Shown piece by piece: positions 8,535 to 18,249 of a DNA stretch of 39,410 nucleotides. The notes beneath the pieces are model-generated. The model had not been told where the DNA came from, did no database searches, and saw only the letters and a program-made list of their open reading frames with translations. This DNA is from Clostridium sartagoforme AAU1. Lineage in GTDB: Bacteria > Bacillota > Clostridia > Clostridiales > Clostridiaceae. A program made the position numbers and the translations under genes. Position 1 is the stretch's first letter. Each line of letters opens with the position of its first letter. The stretch is from the NCBI RefSeq assembly GCF_000401215.1, contig NZ_ASRV01000165.1, positions 1 to 39,410 on the forward strand, given 5' to 3'.

Positions 8535-10277
8535 ATGAAGAATTTAAAATGGATATTTAATTATTTAAAGAATTATAAGTTCAAGTACATTTTTGCACTA
8601 TTACTAGTATTAATTACATCTGGAATTAATATGATTAATCCATTTTTATCAGGTAAAATAATAGATAATGTTTTAGGAGAAAATCAAAAAGGTTTGTTAA
8701 TTCCACTTTTAGTAGCTATGTTTTCTGTTGTTGTTTTTAAGGGGATTGTAGCTTATATATATCAAATGATCTTAGAAAAAATATCTCAAGATATCTTATA
8801 TAATATAAGGACAGATTTATATGGAAAATTAATGGAACTTGATATTAATTTTTATAGTAAAGTTAAAACTGGAGATTTAATGGCAAGGATGACAGGAGAT
8901 ACAGATGCGATAAGACATTTTATAGCTTGGGTAGTTTGTAATGTTATTTCGTCAATAGCAACCTTTGCTTTTGCAATAATCTCAATGATGTATGTAAATG
9001 TAACTTTAACAATATTTATGCTTTTAGTAACTCCGTTAATTGGAATATTAACTTATAAAATGAGTAATGAAATTTCACCAACTTTTCACAATATAAGAGA
9101 AGCTTATTCAAAACTAAATTCAGTTGTTCAAGAAAATATAAGTGGAAATAGAGTTGTAAGAGCCTTTGGAAGAGAACAATTTGAAATAGATAAATTTAAT
9201 ATTGAAAATAAAAACTATAAGAAAAAAAACTTAGATACAATAAATGTTACTAAAAAATATATTCCTAAACTAGAGTTTTTATCAAATAGTCTATCTGTAG
9301 TTATGATATTAGTTGGAGGAATATTAGTTGTTTTAAATAAATTGACTCTTGGAGAATTAATGATTTTTAATTCTTTATTATGGGCATTAAACAATCCCAT
9401 GAGAATGTGTGGGTATTTAATTAATGATACTCAAAGGTTTATAGCATCATCAGAAAAAATTATAAACTTATTAAACACAGAAAGTAATATAAAAAATAAC
9501 GAAGATATAATTAATGTTAATAAATTTGAAGGAAATATAAAATTTAAAAATGTAAGCTTAGATATCGATGGAAGAAGAGTTATAAATAATATTTCTTTTG
9601 AAGTTAAGAGTGGACAAACTATAGGGTTGGTTGGACATACCGGTTCAGGAAAATCATTAATAATAAATTTATTATCTAGATTTTATGATGCAACTGCAGG
9701 CGAAATATATATTGATGGAATTAATATAAAAGACATAGATTTAGAAATTTTAAGAGGAAATATAGCAACTGCAATGCAAGATATATTTTTATTTTCTGAT
9801 ACAGTAAAAGATAATATAGCATTTAGTAATCCCAGAGCAAGTTTTTCAGAAATAAAAAGAATATCTAAAAAAGCTCAAGCCCATGACTTTATAAAAAGGT
9901 TAGATGATGGATATGAAACAATCATAGGGGAGAGAGGAGTAGGCCTTTCAGGAGGTCAAAGACAAAGGGTATCTTTAGCAAGAGCAATGATGAAAAATGC
10001 ATCTATTTTTGTTCTAGATGATGTAACATCAGCCGTAGATATGGAAACGGAAAAGAAAATACAACATGAACTTAAAAATATGGAAGAAAAGAAAACTACA
10101 TTTATAATTGCGCATAGAATATCATCAATAAAACAAGCAGATTTAATATTGGTTTTAGATAATGGAGAAATAATTGAAAGAGGTACTCATGAAGAGCTTA
10201 TAGAGAAAAATGGATACTACTCAAATATATTTTATACTCAATATGGTAATTTAAATTTAAAGATGGAGGGAGTATAA
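8535..10277 (+). CDS. ABC exporter half-transporter, degenerate-site subunit (BmrC/LmrC type)
   Basis: A 580-residue membrane-spanning ATPase with six transmembrane helices (about 15-300) followed by a nucleotide-binding domain. The ATPase shows Walker A GHTGSGKS (about 366-374), signature LSGGQRQR (about 470) and Walker B ending LDD (about 494). The catalytic Glu is replaced by Asp, as in the non-catalytic partner of heterodimeric multidrug exporters such as LmrCD and BmrCD. The start follows GGAGGG. The stop codon directly abuts the ATG of the partner gene at 10278, so the two are translationally coupled. It is likely an exporter of drugs or other hydrophobic compounds; the substrate is not known. 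No regulator gene is adjacent. Confidence 0.9.
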   Translation: MKNLKWIFNYLKNYKFKYIFALLLVLITSGINMINPFLSGKIIDNVLGENQKGLLIPLLVAMFSVVVFKGIVAYIYQMILEKISQDILYNIRTDLYGKLMELDINFYSKVKTGDLMARMTGDTDAIRHFIAWVVCNVISSIATFAFAIISMMYVNVTLTIFMLLVTPLIGILTYKMSNEISPTFHNIREAYSKLNSVVQENISGNRVVRAFGREQFEIDKFNIENKNYKKKNLDTINVTKKYIPKLEFLSNSLSVVMILVGGILVVLNKLTLGELMIFNSLLWALNNPMRMCGYLINDTQRFIASSEKIINLLNTESNIKNNEDIINVNKFEGNIKFKNVSLDIDGRRVINNISFEVKSGQTIGLVGHTGSGKSLIINLLSRFYDATAGEIYIDGINIKDIDLEILRGNIATAMQDIFLFSDTVKDNIAFSNPRASFSEIKRISKKAQAHDFIKRLDDGYETIIGERGVGLSGGQRQRVSLARAMMKNASIFVLDDVTSAVDMETEKKIQHELKNMEEKKTTFIIAHRISSIKQADLILVLDNGEIIERGTHEELIEKNGYYSNIFYTQYGNLNLKMEGV

Positions 10278-12046
10278 ATGGCAAGAAATAAATATAATGT
10301 TGATGAAGAATTAGAAACAGGATTTAATTTAGGATATTTAAAAAGATTATTTGGATACATGAATCCATATAAAAAAAGATAATAAAATCTCTTTTATTAA
10401 TGTTATTATCAAGTTCAATTTCATTAATAGGACCAGTAATAGTAAAGGAAGCTTTAGATAATTATATACCCAATAAAAATATTACAGGATTAGTATTAAT
10501 TTCGATTTTATATATAGGAGTATTTATGTCTGTTGCAATAATAATGAAGCATAGGATGTATACGATGGGAGAAGTAGGACAAAGCATATTAGTGGATATG
10601 AGGCAAGACTTGTTTAGAAACTTGCAATATGTACCATTCAATTATTATGACTCAAGGCCACATGGAAAAATCTTAGTAAGAGTAGTTAATTATATAAATT
10701 CATTAAGTGATATTTTATCCAATGGATTTGTAAATTTAATTGCAGATATGGTTACACTTATTATGACTATAATATTTATGTCATTTTTAAGTATAAAGCT
10801 AACATTAGTTACATTAATATGTATTCCTATATTGCTTATAGTTATGCTATCTATTAAAAATGCTCAAAGAAGAGCTTTTCAAAAATTAAGCTCAAAGCAA
10901 TCAAACTTGAATGCGTATATACACGAAAGTATAAATGGAATAAAAGTAACACAATCTTTTTCACGAAAAAAAGAAAATATGAAAATATATGAGGAGCTAT
11001 GTACAGATTGTAGTGATTCTTGGATGAAGGCAGTAAGCTTAAATTTTCTCGTTTGGCCAACAATAGAAACTGTATCTGTAATGTCAGTTTCGCTTATTTA
11101 TATTTTTAGTATATTGATTTTTTCAGGTGAAGTTTCCATTGGACTTTTAGTAGCATTTATAGCTTATGTTTGGATATTTTGGGCACCTATAACTAATATA
11201 GGTAACTTTTATAATACATTAATAAATGCTATGGCATATTTAGAAAGAATTTTTGAAGCAATGGATGAAAAGCCAGAGTATGATAATGAAAATGCAATAT
11301 CATTAGAAAATGTAAATGGTGATGTAACCTTTGAAAATGTATATTTTGAATATGAAGAGAATAGTCCAATTTTAGAAAATGTAAATATAGATATAAAGGC
11401 AGGAGAAAAAATTGCATTAGTTGGGCCGACAGGAGCAGGAAAAACAACTATAGTAAATCTTTTATCAAGATTCTATAAAATAAAATCAGGAAATATCCTT
11501 GTTGATGGAGTAGATATAAATGATGTTACATTAAAATCCCTTAGAAAAGAAATTGGAGTTATGTTACAAGATCCATTTGTTTTTTCAGGAACAATAATGG
11601 AAAACATAAGATATGGAAGATTAGATGCAACCGATGAAGAAGTTATAGAGGCAGCAAAAATAGTAAGAGCAGATGATTTTATAAGAGAATTTAATGATGG
11701 ATATAACACATACTTAAATGAGCAAGGCAATGGCCTTTCAGTTGGGCAAAAGCAACTTATATCCTTTGCTAGAGTTTTACTATCAAATCCTAAAATACTA
11801 ATTTTAGATGAAGCAACATCAAGTATAGATACAGAAACAGAAGCGCTACTGCAAGAAGGAATAGAAGAACTTTTAAAGGGAAGAACATCCTTTGTTATAG
11901 CTCATAGATTATCAACAATAATTAATTCAGATAAAATAATGTATGTTGGGGATAAGCATATATTAGAAGAAGGAACACATGAAGATTTGATAGCTAAAAA
12001 AGGACTATATTATAATTTATACAAGTCTCAATATATGGAAGTATAA
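10278..12046 (+). pseudogene. ABC exporter half-transporter, catalytic subunit (BmrD/LmrD type), frameshifted
   Basis: The repaired product is about 589 residues: six transmembrane helices and a nucleotide-binding domain with Walker A GPTGAGKT, the variant signature LSVGQKQ and Walker B LILDEATS, with the catalytic Glu present. The gene starts at ATG 10278, immediately after the stop of the first subunit. The frame breaks after about 34 codons in a run of seven As (10371-10377); one extra A joins the N-terminal piece to the main frame. Everything downstream is intact and conserved, so a sequencing error is likely. If the break is real, a protein starting at an internal codon (about 10400) would lack the first transmembrane helix region. 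The pair has one full and one degenerate ATP site, which is typical of heterodimeric exporters. Confidence 0.85.
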
Positions 12047-12056
12047 TACCTAAAAA

Positions 12057-12150
12057 GGAGCTGTCGCACAATGAAAAGTTAAGAATGAATAATTATTCAT
12101 TTTTAATTTTTAATTCTTAATTTGGGCTGTTTGTGCGACAGCCCCTTTTT
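12057..12150 (+). terminator. Long nested terminator after the ABC exporter
   Basis: GGAGCTGTCGCACAA (12057-12071) pairs in 14 of 15 positions with TTGTGCGACAGCCCC (12131-12145), and five or more Ts follow. The 59-base loop contains its own palindrome, ATGAATAATTATTCAT, and a TTAAGAA/TTCTTAA pair. The remainder of the gap to 12327 is AT-rich with nothing recognisable. Confidence 0.85.
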
Positions 12151-12327
12151 ATTTTAGAAAGTATTACTTTTAGTTTTATAAATAATTGTGAATATATAAA
12201 ATTATAATTAACTAAGAATAATATGGTATAATTTACTAGAGAGACGCTAGATTAATAAATAGTTATTATTTTTAAATTTATTTAAATATAAAATAATTGC
12301 TTAGATGTTAAAGGGGAAGGGAATTTG

Positions 12328-13716
12328 ATGGATAAGCTTTATGAGAATCAGTTTAATAATAAATCAGTAGATGTAGATGTAGATGAAAGGTTTTTAAGGA
12401 TTTTTAGAGGTAGAGCTATAAAAAATATTGCTATTGGATTTATGTTTACTTTATTTACTTTTAATTTCTTATGGTTACAGTACATATTACCAACATTAGC
12501 AGCAGTGCTTTTATATATTGGCTTTCGTGATTTAAGAAAAGAAAATAAAGATCTTAAATTAGCTTGGAAATTTTCTATTATAAATTTGACATTTAATGTA
12601 TTAAGTTTGATATATAAAAGTACACCTTTAAGTATTAAGTTTAATAATATTTTTTTATCTGCATTAATATTAATAGTATTTCATATTACTTTTCTTATTG
12701 CTTTTAGAAAAGGTATACGAGAAGTTTTTAGTAAAGCTAATGTGGAGTATAAAAAAGATCCTATTATGAAGTTAATAATTTGGAGAATTATAGTTACAAT
12801 AATTGCTCTAACAGAATTAGGTCAAATTTGGTTTATTTCTATTCCTATGATTATATATTACTTTTATATAATTCGATTGTTATATAAATTAAGCTATGAT
12901 ATTGAAAGTATCAATTGCATGACTTCAAATACCAAAATAAGATTTAATGATAAAAGTTTGATGATAGGATATATTACAAGTTGTATTTTTTTAGTTGTAA
13001 TTAGCTGTGTACTATCTAATCACATTAGACTAGATTCTGTTGAAGTAATGCCTGTTAAGGAATATAGTAATAGAAATATGTTAATAGATGAAGGAATTCC
13101 ATTGAAAATTGTTAAGGATATTTTAGATGAAGATATGGCTGTTCTTAAGGATATAGTAAATGTAGAGACAGTTAATATTGATTTTGATTTCGATAATGAT
13201 ATTGAAAAAGATTTAGAAGCAACAACTATATTCATTGAGCTTAAGTATAATAAAATGTATGCAATTGAATATTTTAATTGGGGAGAAAAGGGGCCACATT
13301 GGCAAGATGGTATTGCAATTAGCAATTCAAGAGATTTAGAGCTTATAAATGGAAGATTAATATATGAAAATGAAGGTATAAACTACGCTTCAGAAATACC
13401 TAGATTAAATGGAGGGATTGTAGATAGTACTGATATTTTTGGCCAATTAAGTCAAGAAAATAGAATAACAGGTGCAATAAATTATCCCCTTAACTCTAAA
13501 GAACAAAGAGGATATATTTTCTACAAAATAAATATCGAAGAAGGTGCATTATTGGGAACAAATATAGCAGACTATATGCACTATAGCCATCCTTTTAGAA
13601 TTCCTTATACAGAAATTGAAAAAAGTAATTTAAGTTTTAGTAATAATTTAAGACAAAATGCATCTAATTATATGACTAAAAGTAGGATAGAGTTAGAAAA
13701 ACAGAATAGTTTATAA
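12328..13716 (+). CDS. Unrecognised membrane protein with extracytoplasmic C-terminal domain
   Basis: I do not recognise the family. The 462-residue protein starts at ATG 12328, behind an AAGGGGAAGGG ribosome site. It has about seven hydrophobic segments between residues 30 and 235. The last of these (about 213-234) is followed by a soluble domain of about 225 residues with no further membrane segment, so the C-terminal half is probably outside the membrane. That domain is rich in acidic residues and Asn, has a WGEKGPHWQDG stretch, and contains no Cys. The neighbours (ABC exporter before, acetyltransferase after) give no firm hint. The next gene begins about 56 bases later with its own ribosome site and may be cotranscribed. 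Confidence 0.75.
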   Translation: MDKLYENQFNNKSVDVDVDERFLRIFRGRAIKNIAIGFMFTLFTFNFLWLQYILPTLAAVLLYIGFRDLRKENKDLKLAWKFSIINLTFNVLSLIYKSTPLSIKFNNIFLSALILIVFHITFLIAFRKGIREVFSKANVEYKKDPIMKLIIWRIIVTIIALTELGQIWFISIPMIIYYFYIIRLLYKLSYDIESINCMTSNTKIRFNDKSLMIGYITSCIFLVVISCVLSNHIRLDSVEVMPVKEYSNRNMLIDEGIPLKIVKDILDEDMAVLKDIVNVETVNIDFDFDNDIEKDLEATTIFIELKYNKMYAIEYFNWGEKGPHWQDGIAISNSRDLELINGRLIYENEGINYASEIPRLNGGIVDSTDIFGQLSQENRITGAINYPLNSKEQRGYIFYKINIEEGALLGTNIADYMHYSHPFRIPYTEIEKSNLSFSNNLRQNASNYMTKSRIELEKQNSL

Positions 13717-13772
13717 GAGTATGATATTACAAAGTGAATCAAAACTATTCATATAGAGGGAGGCAAGTTTTA

Positions 13773-14297
13773 ATGGAGTTTTTAATAAGACCAATAGAAA
13801 TAGGAGATGGCAAAGGAGTAAATGCTCTTAGGCGTATGCCAGGGGTATTTGAAAATATACTTGGGATTCCATCAGAAAGAGTAAAACGTAATGAAGATTT
13901 TATTATGAATATGGATGGGAACCAACACCAATTTGTAGCTGTGGTTAAAAATAAAAATGGTGAAGAAGAAATAATCGGAACTGCAGGATTAACTATAAAT
14001 TCAAATCCACGTTTACGTCATAGCGGTGGCATTGGAATTATGATTCATAAAGATTATCAAAATATGGGGGTTGGTACTGCTTTAATGGAAGCTCTACTTG
14101 ATGTTGCTGATAATTGGCTAATGCTTATTCGAGTTGAGTTAGGAGTTTTCGAAGATAATAAAAGAGCTATTCATCTTTATGAAAAGCTTGGTTTTAAAAA
14201 AGAAGGTCTTAAACGTCTAGCAGCTATAAGAAATGGAAAATATGAAAATGAGTACTTAATGGCAAGAATTAATCCATCATATAGAAATGTGTTGTAA
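13773..14297 (+). CDS. GNAT acetyltransferase, YhhY/AaaT-like
   Basis: A 174-residue GNAT enzyme that transfers acetyl from acetyl-CoA to an amine. The start is ATG 13773, behind GAGGGAGG; an in-frame GTG 39 bases earlier has no ribosome site. The acetyl-CoA loop is KDYQNMGVGTALME, followed by the C-terminal LYEKLGFKKEG motif. The pattern DNWLMLIRVELGVFEDNKRA and the closing GKYENEYLMARI resemble E. coli YhhY, an amino-acid N-acetyltransferase. The substrate here is only inferred from that resemblance. The following zinc ribbon gene begins 34 bases downstream. Confidence 0.85.
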   Translation: MEFLIRPIEIGDGKGVNALRRMPGVFENILGIPSERVKRNEDFIMNMDGNQHQFVAVVKNKNGEEEIIGTAGLTINSNPRLRHSGGIGIMIHKDYQNMGVGTALMEALLDVADNWLMLIRVELGVFEDNKRAIHLYEKLGFKKEGLKRLAAIRNGKYENEYLMARINPSYRNVL

Positions 14298-14331
14298 TTG
14301 TTATTATTATAATTTAAATGGGGGAGATATT

Positions 14332-14535
14332 ATGAGAAAGTGCCTAAGATGTAATGAAATTATGGTTGAAGGTTATATGTTAAAGACAGAAAATCTAACT
14401 GCTACTGCATCGGTGGTATTAGGGAAAGGTAGTGGAATTTTTTCTTCTGATACTAAAGGAAAGATAAAGGCTGCTGTATGCCCAATATGCGGTGAAATTT
14501 CAATATTTTTTGATAAACTAGATAAAATTAATTAG
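14332..14535 (+). CDS. Small zinc-ribbon protein
   Basis: A 67-residue protein with two Cys pairs, CLRC near the N-terminus and CPIC near residue 54, spaced as a zinc ribbon. Between them lies a glycine- and serine-rich loop. ATG 14332 follows GGGGGAG at the usual spacing, which decides the start. Small proteins of this type are common in clostridia, and their role is not established. Binding to nucleic acid is often suggested but cannot be shown here. It is probably cotranscribed with the acetyltransferase. Confidence 0.75.
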   Translation: MRKCLRCNEIMVEGYMLKTENLTATASVVLGKGSGIFSSDTKGKIKAAVCPICGEISIFFDKLDKIN

Positions 14536-14697
14536 TATTTATATAAGTGTTATTAGAGGATCAAAGATAAAAATTAAATTTAGAATAATCGTATACAATA
14601 ACAGAATGGTAAAAGTGATTATTTGGAGAGTGGGTTAGAGGGATATCCATTTTAAAATAATGATATAATTTATATATTCAGCTAAGGAGGATATTAA

Positions 14698-14991
14698 ATG
14701 GGCTTAGTAATGAAAATGTTTATTTCTTTTATGCTAATTTTATTTTGGATATTCATAAGTATTCTAGTTAAGAAAATTCCTGATAAGGTGTTTTATAGGG
14801 AGAAAGTAGGATATAAAGTAAATAAAGAGTTACGTATTAAAAAAGGTAGACGTACGATAAATTTATTGATAATAGGGAATATAATAATTTCTACATTTAT
14901 GTGGGTTGAAAATTATTTTATTCTTGTTTTATTATCTTGTCAACCAGTAGCCTTATTTGTATTGCTTCAAGATAAAACAGATATAATATAA
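14698..14991 (+). CDS. Small membrane protein, unknown
   Basis: A 97-residue protein behind a perfect AGGAGG ribosome site. It has one hydrophobic segment at residues 5-25, a basic stretch in the middle (KKGRR) and two more hydrophobic segments near 55-90. No family is recognised. The 160-base gap before it contains a possible TATAAT but no clear -35 box. Its excellent ribosome site supports its being real. Confidence 0.6.
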   Translation: MGLVMKMFISFMLILFWIFISILVKKIPDKVFYREKVGYKVNKELRIKKGRRTINLLIIGNIIISTFMWVENYFILVLLSCQPVALFVLLQDKTDII

Positions 14992-15081
14992 AATTCAATA
15001 CTATTATGGAATATAGATCTTGTTTAGATATTAGCCAACTGATATTATAATATGAAAAAAATATAGAAGTAATAGATATGG

Positions 15082-15342
15082 TTGTTAAGTATTTATATTG
15101 GATTTGAAGAATGTGGTGCACTTAATTTGTGGTGGGAGATAATAATTAATAAGGTAGATAGTAATTATATAGTTTTAATGCTTGGATTAACGCAGTTATT
15201 TAGTGGATTAAGTCATATAAAAACATCTAAAAGCTTAGATAGAAAAGAAGGATATAATGGCAATAAGATAATTGGAGTTGTAATTTCGATTATGGGAATA
15301 TTTTTAGTGATTGCTTCTAGTATTAAAATATTAGAAAAATAA
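15082..15342 (+). CDS. Small membrane protein, start uncertain
   Basis: Eighty-six residues with two predicted membrane helices (about 27-47 and 62-80) and a basic loop between them. The only upstream start is TTG 15082, without a good ribosome site. An ATG at 15078 is in another frame and runs into a stop. The 5' end may therefore be damaged or misread. No family is recognised. It may belong with the preceding small membrane protein, 90 bases upstream. Confidence 0.4.
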   Translation: MLSIYIGFEECGALNLWWEIIINKVDSNYIVLMLGLTQLFSGLSHIKTSKSLDRKEGYNGNKIIGVVISIMGIFLVIASSIKILEK

Positions 15343-15458
15343 TAAATTTATTAGTAGAGATACTTATGTTCATTCTATGACTTCCTAAGTTTTAGATAGC
15401 GTCAGGGGGATGGGGATATAATATCTTTCATAGACTTATATTTTGAATATCAAAACAT

Positions 15459-15487
15459 TTGACAATAAAATTGATGGAAGTTATAAT
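15459..15487 (+). promoter_or_regulatory. Sigma-A promoter of the degV-like gene
   Basis: TTGACA (15459-15464), a 17-base spacer and TATAAT (15482-15487) form a consensus promoter 42 bases before the ATG at 15529. Confidence 0.8.
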
Positions 15488-15528
15488 ATCAATACAATAT
15501 CAAATCAAATTTATAGGAGTTGAATATT

Positions 15529-16396
15529 ATGAAGGTTAGGCTTATAACAGATTCAGCATGCGATTTACCAATAAGATTATATAGAAAATAACCAAATAGA
15601 AGTAGCACCATTAATGGTTAATATAAATGGAAAGTTTATACCAGATGATTTAGGACAAAGTTTAAAACATGAAGATTTTTATAAAATGATAAAAGAAGGA
15701 GCAATGCCATCCACAACACAAGTGAATGTTGGTACTTTTTTAGAGATATTTAAAAAATATGTGAAGCAAGGGGAAACAATCTTATATATAGGATTGTCTT
15801 CAGCATTAAGTGGAACATATAATAGTTCTAATACAGCAAGAGAAATGATATTAGAGGAATATCCAGATGCAAAAATATATATTATAGATTCGTTAAGTGC
15901 ATCAGTAGGTGAAGGATTATTAGTATATAAGGCTAATGAAATGTTAAATAACAATATAGATATAGATGAAGTAGTAAAATTTATAGAAAATACTAAAAGA
16001 CATGTTATACATGCTATAACAGTAGATGATTTAAATCATTTAAAAAGAGGAGGACGTATTTCAGGAGCCGTTGCTACTGTAGGAAGCTTACTTGGAATAA
16101 AGCCAACCCTTAAAATAGATGATGAAGGAAAAGCAATCCCAGGGGATAAAATAAAGGGAAGAAAAAAAGCTTTAAAATACTTAGTTAAACAACTAAAAGA
16201 TAAAGCAATAAAACCAGAAGAACAAGTAATTTTTATATGTAATGCGGATTGTAAGGATGAAGCAGAAGATATAAAGAAAATGATACTTGAAGAAGTTAAA
16301 GTTAAGGATATAATAATTACATCTATAGGATCAGTAATAGGAACTCATGGTGGACCAGGCACTTTAGGAGTAGTATTTATAGGAACTGAAAGATAG
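15529..16396 (+). pseudogene. DegV-family fatty-acid-binding protein, frameshifted near the start
   Basis: The repaired product is about 288 residues. It begins with the DegV signature LITDSACDLP, continues with STTQVNVGTF and LSSALSGTYNSS, and ends near IGSVIGTHGGPGTLG, which are the lipid-binding DegV motifs. In Gram-positive bacteria FakB proteins of this family present fatty acids to the kinase FakA. The frame breaks at about 15573: the sequence reads CCAATAAGAT where CCAATAGAT would continue the protein, so one A is in excess. This is the only disruption in the window that needs a deletion rather than an added A. The gene has a consensus promoter, a TAGGAG ribosome site and its own terminator. 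It may be intact in the organism. Confidence 0.85.
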
Positions 16397-16476
16397 AATT
16401 ACAACATTATAAATATGAAAAAATTAATAATTTATTATATAATTTGTCATCATTACTAAAAAATAATTTAATTTGG

Positions 16477-16499
16477 AAAACTCCTACGGGAGTTTTTTT
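16477..16499 (+). terminator. Rho-independent terminator after the degV-like gene
   Basis: AAAACTCC and GGAGTTTT form a perfect 8-base stem with loop TACG, followed by seven Ts. The gap from here to the T-box promoter at 16593 shows nothing else. Confidence 0.9.
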
Positions 16500-16592
16500 G
16501 TTATTTAAGAAATTATTGTTATCCTATTTATTAAACAAAGCATAGTATATAAATGAAAATAGAAAAAAGGGGAAAATATAGTAAATAAAATA

Positions 16593-16620
16593 TTGACAAA
16601 TAAAAAGATGATAGTATAAT
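16593..16620 (+). promoter_or_regulatory. Sigma-A promoter of the T-box operon
   Basis: TTGACA (16593-16598), 16 bases and TATAAT (16615-16620) lie just upstream of the T-box leader. Confidence 0.8.
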
Positions 16621-16639
16621 AAAAATAAACATATCGGAA

Positions 16640-16885
16640 TAGTGGGAATAATATGATGATGAAGAGAGTAATATTTTAATGAGGCTTACAGAAAGAAGGA
16701 ATTGATGAGAACCTTTAGCAGTTAATATATGAAGTGCACTTTGGAGTATAAGATGTGAAATAATAGTAGCATTTTAACGGATCGCCGTTTATAGCGAATT
16801 TTTAAGGTGGAACTATGTTCAATTAGAGTGGAACCGCGGAGTATAACTTCGTCTCTTATAAGGTATTAGAGATGGAGCTTTTTTT
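16640..16885 (+). promoter_or_regulatory. T-box riboswitch, probable cysteine specifier
   Basis: The leader contains the T-box core AGAGTGGAACCGCGG (16825-16839) and a terminator. In the terminator, CTTCGTCTCT (16847-16856) pairs fully with AGAGATGGAG (16868-16877), and seven Ts follow. In stem I, the AGTA of the specifier loop is at 16667-16670. The next helix pairs with sequence ending at 16730, and GAAG-TGC-A follows, so TGC at 16735-16737 is the likely specifier (Cys). Uncharged tRNA-Cys would stabilise the antiterminator and switch on the transporter. GTG (Val) overlaps by two bases and is the alternative reading. The downstream binding protein resembles a cysteine-binding protein, which supports Cys. 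Confidence 0.85.
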
Positions 16886-16919
16886 ATGTTTAAATTGCTT
16901 TAAAATTGGGGGATGTTAC

Positions 16920-17585
16920 ATGGAGATGGATTTAAATTTTATAATTAGTAGTTTACCAAATTTCTTAAAAGCTACAATAATTACGGTGGAATTGGCTTTT
17001 ATATCTATTATATTATCAATTTTAATTGGATTAATAATAGAAATAGCAAGATATTTCAATGTAAAATTAGTAAATATTATATCAAAGGCATATATAGAAT
17101 TTTCGAGAAATACCCCTTTGTTATTACAAGTATTTTTCTTATATTATGGATTAACCAAATTAGGAATAACCTTAAGCGGATTTACTTGTGGTGTAATAGG
17201 ATTATCATTTCTTGGTGGAGCTTATATGGCTGAATCCTTTAGAGGTGGAATAGATGCAGTAGCGAAATCACAAATAGAAAGCGGCCAAGCTATAGGATTA
17301 AATAAAATGCAAATATTAAGGCATATAGTGTTGCCTATAAGTATTTCAATATCAATTCCATCTATTGCTGCAAATTGTCTATTTTTAGTAAAGGAAACTT
17401 CCATAATAGGATCAATAGCAGTTGCAGAGCTTATGTTTGTGACTAAAGATGTTATAGGAATGTATTATAAAACAACTGAAGCCTTAATATTAGTTGTTAT
17501 ATTTTATCTTATAATATTACTTCCTATTTCAATACTAAGTAGAATTCTAGAGAGGAGGTTAAGACATGGAGAGTTTGGGCAATAA
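16920..17585 (+). CDS. Amino-acid ABC transporter permease 1 (HisM/GlnP type), likely cysteine
   Basis: A 221-residue inner-membrane permease with about five helices and the EAA loop (AIGLNKMQILRHIVLPISI) that contacts the ATPase. The N-terminal SLPNFLKATIITVELAFISIIL pattern is typical of polar amino-acid permeases. I start it at ATG 16920, preceded by GGGGG; an earlier in-frame ATG at 16872 lies inside the T-box terminator. It is the first gene of a four-gene operon (two permeases, ATPase, binding protein) controlled by the leader. Its end overlaps the next permease by 20 bases. Confidence 0.88.
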   Translation: MEMDLNFIISSLPNFLKATIITVELAFISIILSILIGLIIEIARYFNVKLVNIISKAYIEFSRNTPLLLQVFFLYYGLTKLGITLSGFTCGVIGLSFLGGAYMAESFRGGIDAVAKSQIESGQAIGLNKMQILRHIVLPISISISIPSIAANCLFLVKETSIIGSIAVAELMFVTKDVIGMYYKTTEALILVVIFYLIILLPISILSRILERRLRHGEFGQ

Positions 17586-18240
17586 CATAATTTTTAATTT
17601 TGATAATGGAAAAAGACTTATAGAAGGATTACTAGTAACTTTAAATATTGCAGTAGTATCAGTTGTATTATCAACAATTCTAGGAATAATTTTTGGAATA
17701 GTTATGACAAGTAAAAAAAAGATAGTAAAAATTATATGCAATATTTATCTAGAGAGTATAAGAATAATTCCAATAATGGTGTGGCTCTTCATATTTTATT
17801 TTGGGGTACCAACACTTTTAGATGTACATCTAGATTCTGTAATAGTTGGATATATAGTATTTACACTATGGGGAACAGCAGAAATTGGAGACTTAGTGAG
17901 AGGTGCAATTACATCAATACCTAAAATATATTATGAATCATCAATGGCACTTTCATTAAATAAAGCAAAAACCTATAGATATATAATAATTCCAATAAGT
18001 ATAAGAAGAGTTTTACCTGGAATTATAAATTTAAGCACAAGAATGATTAAAACTACAACTTTAATGACTTTAATAGGAACAGTAGATTTAGTTAAAGTTG
18101 GACAACAAATTATAGAAAGAACAGTTTTAACAGAGCCAATGGCATCATTTTGGATTTATGGACTATTACTGATAATTTATTTTTTAATTTGTTTTCCAAT
18201 ATCCTTGGGAGCAAAGGCATTAGAGAAAAAATTAAATTAG
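17566..18240 (+). CDS. Amino-acid ABC transporter permease 2, likely cysteine
   Basis: A 224-residue permease, partner of the preceding one, with about five helices and an EAA-type loop (SMALSLNKAKTYRYIIIPISI). ATG 17566 lies inside the end of the upstream gene, with a GAGAGGAGG ribosome site, indicating translational coupling. Two different permeases in one importer are usual for the polar amino-acid family. Nothing is damaged. Confidence 0.88.
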   Translation: MESLGNNIIFNFDNGKRLIEGLLVTLNIAVVSVVLSTILGIIFGIVMTSKKKIVKIICNIYLESIRIIPIMVWLFIFYFGVPTLLDVHLDSVIVGYIVFTLWGTAEIGDLVRGAITSIPKIYYESSMALSLNKAKTYRYIIIPISIRRVLPGIINLSTRMIKTTTLMTLIGTVDLVKVGQQIIERTVLTEPMASFWIYGLLLIIYFLICFPISLGAKALEKKLN

Positions 18241-18249
18241 GGGGATCTT

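Noticed and set aside
13020-13325. Minus-strand open frame of 101 codons inside the membrane protein gene
   Set aside because: No ribosome site or recognisable motif; it is antisense to a well-supported frame.
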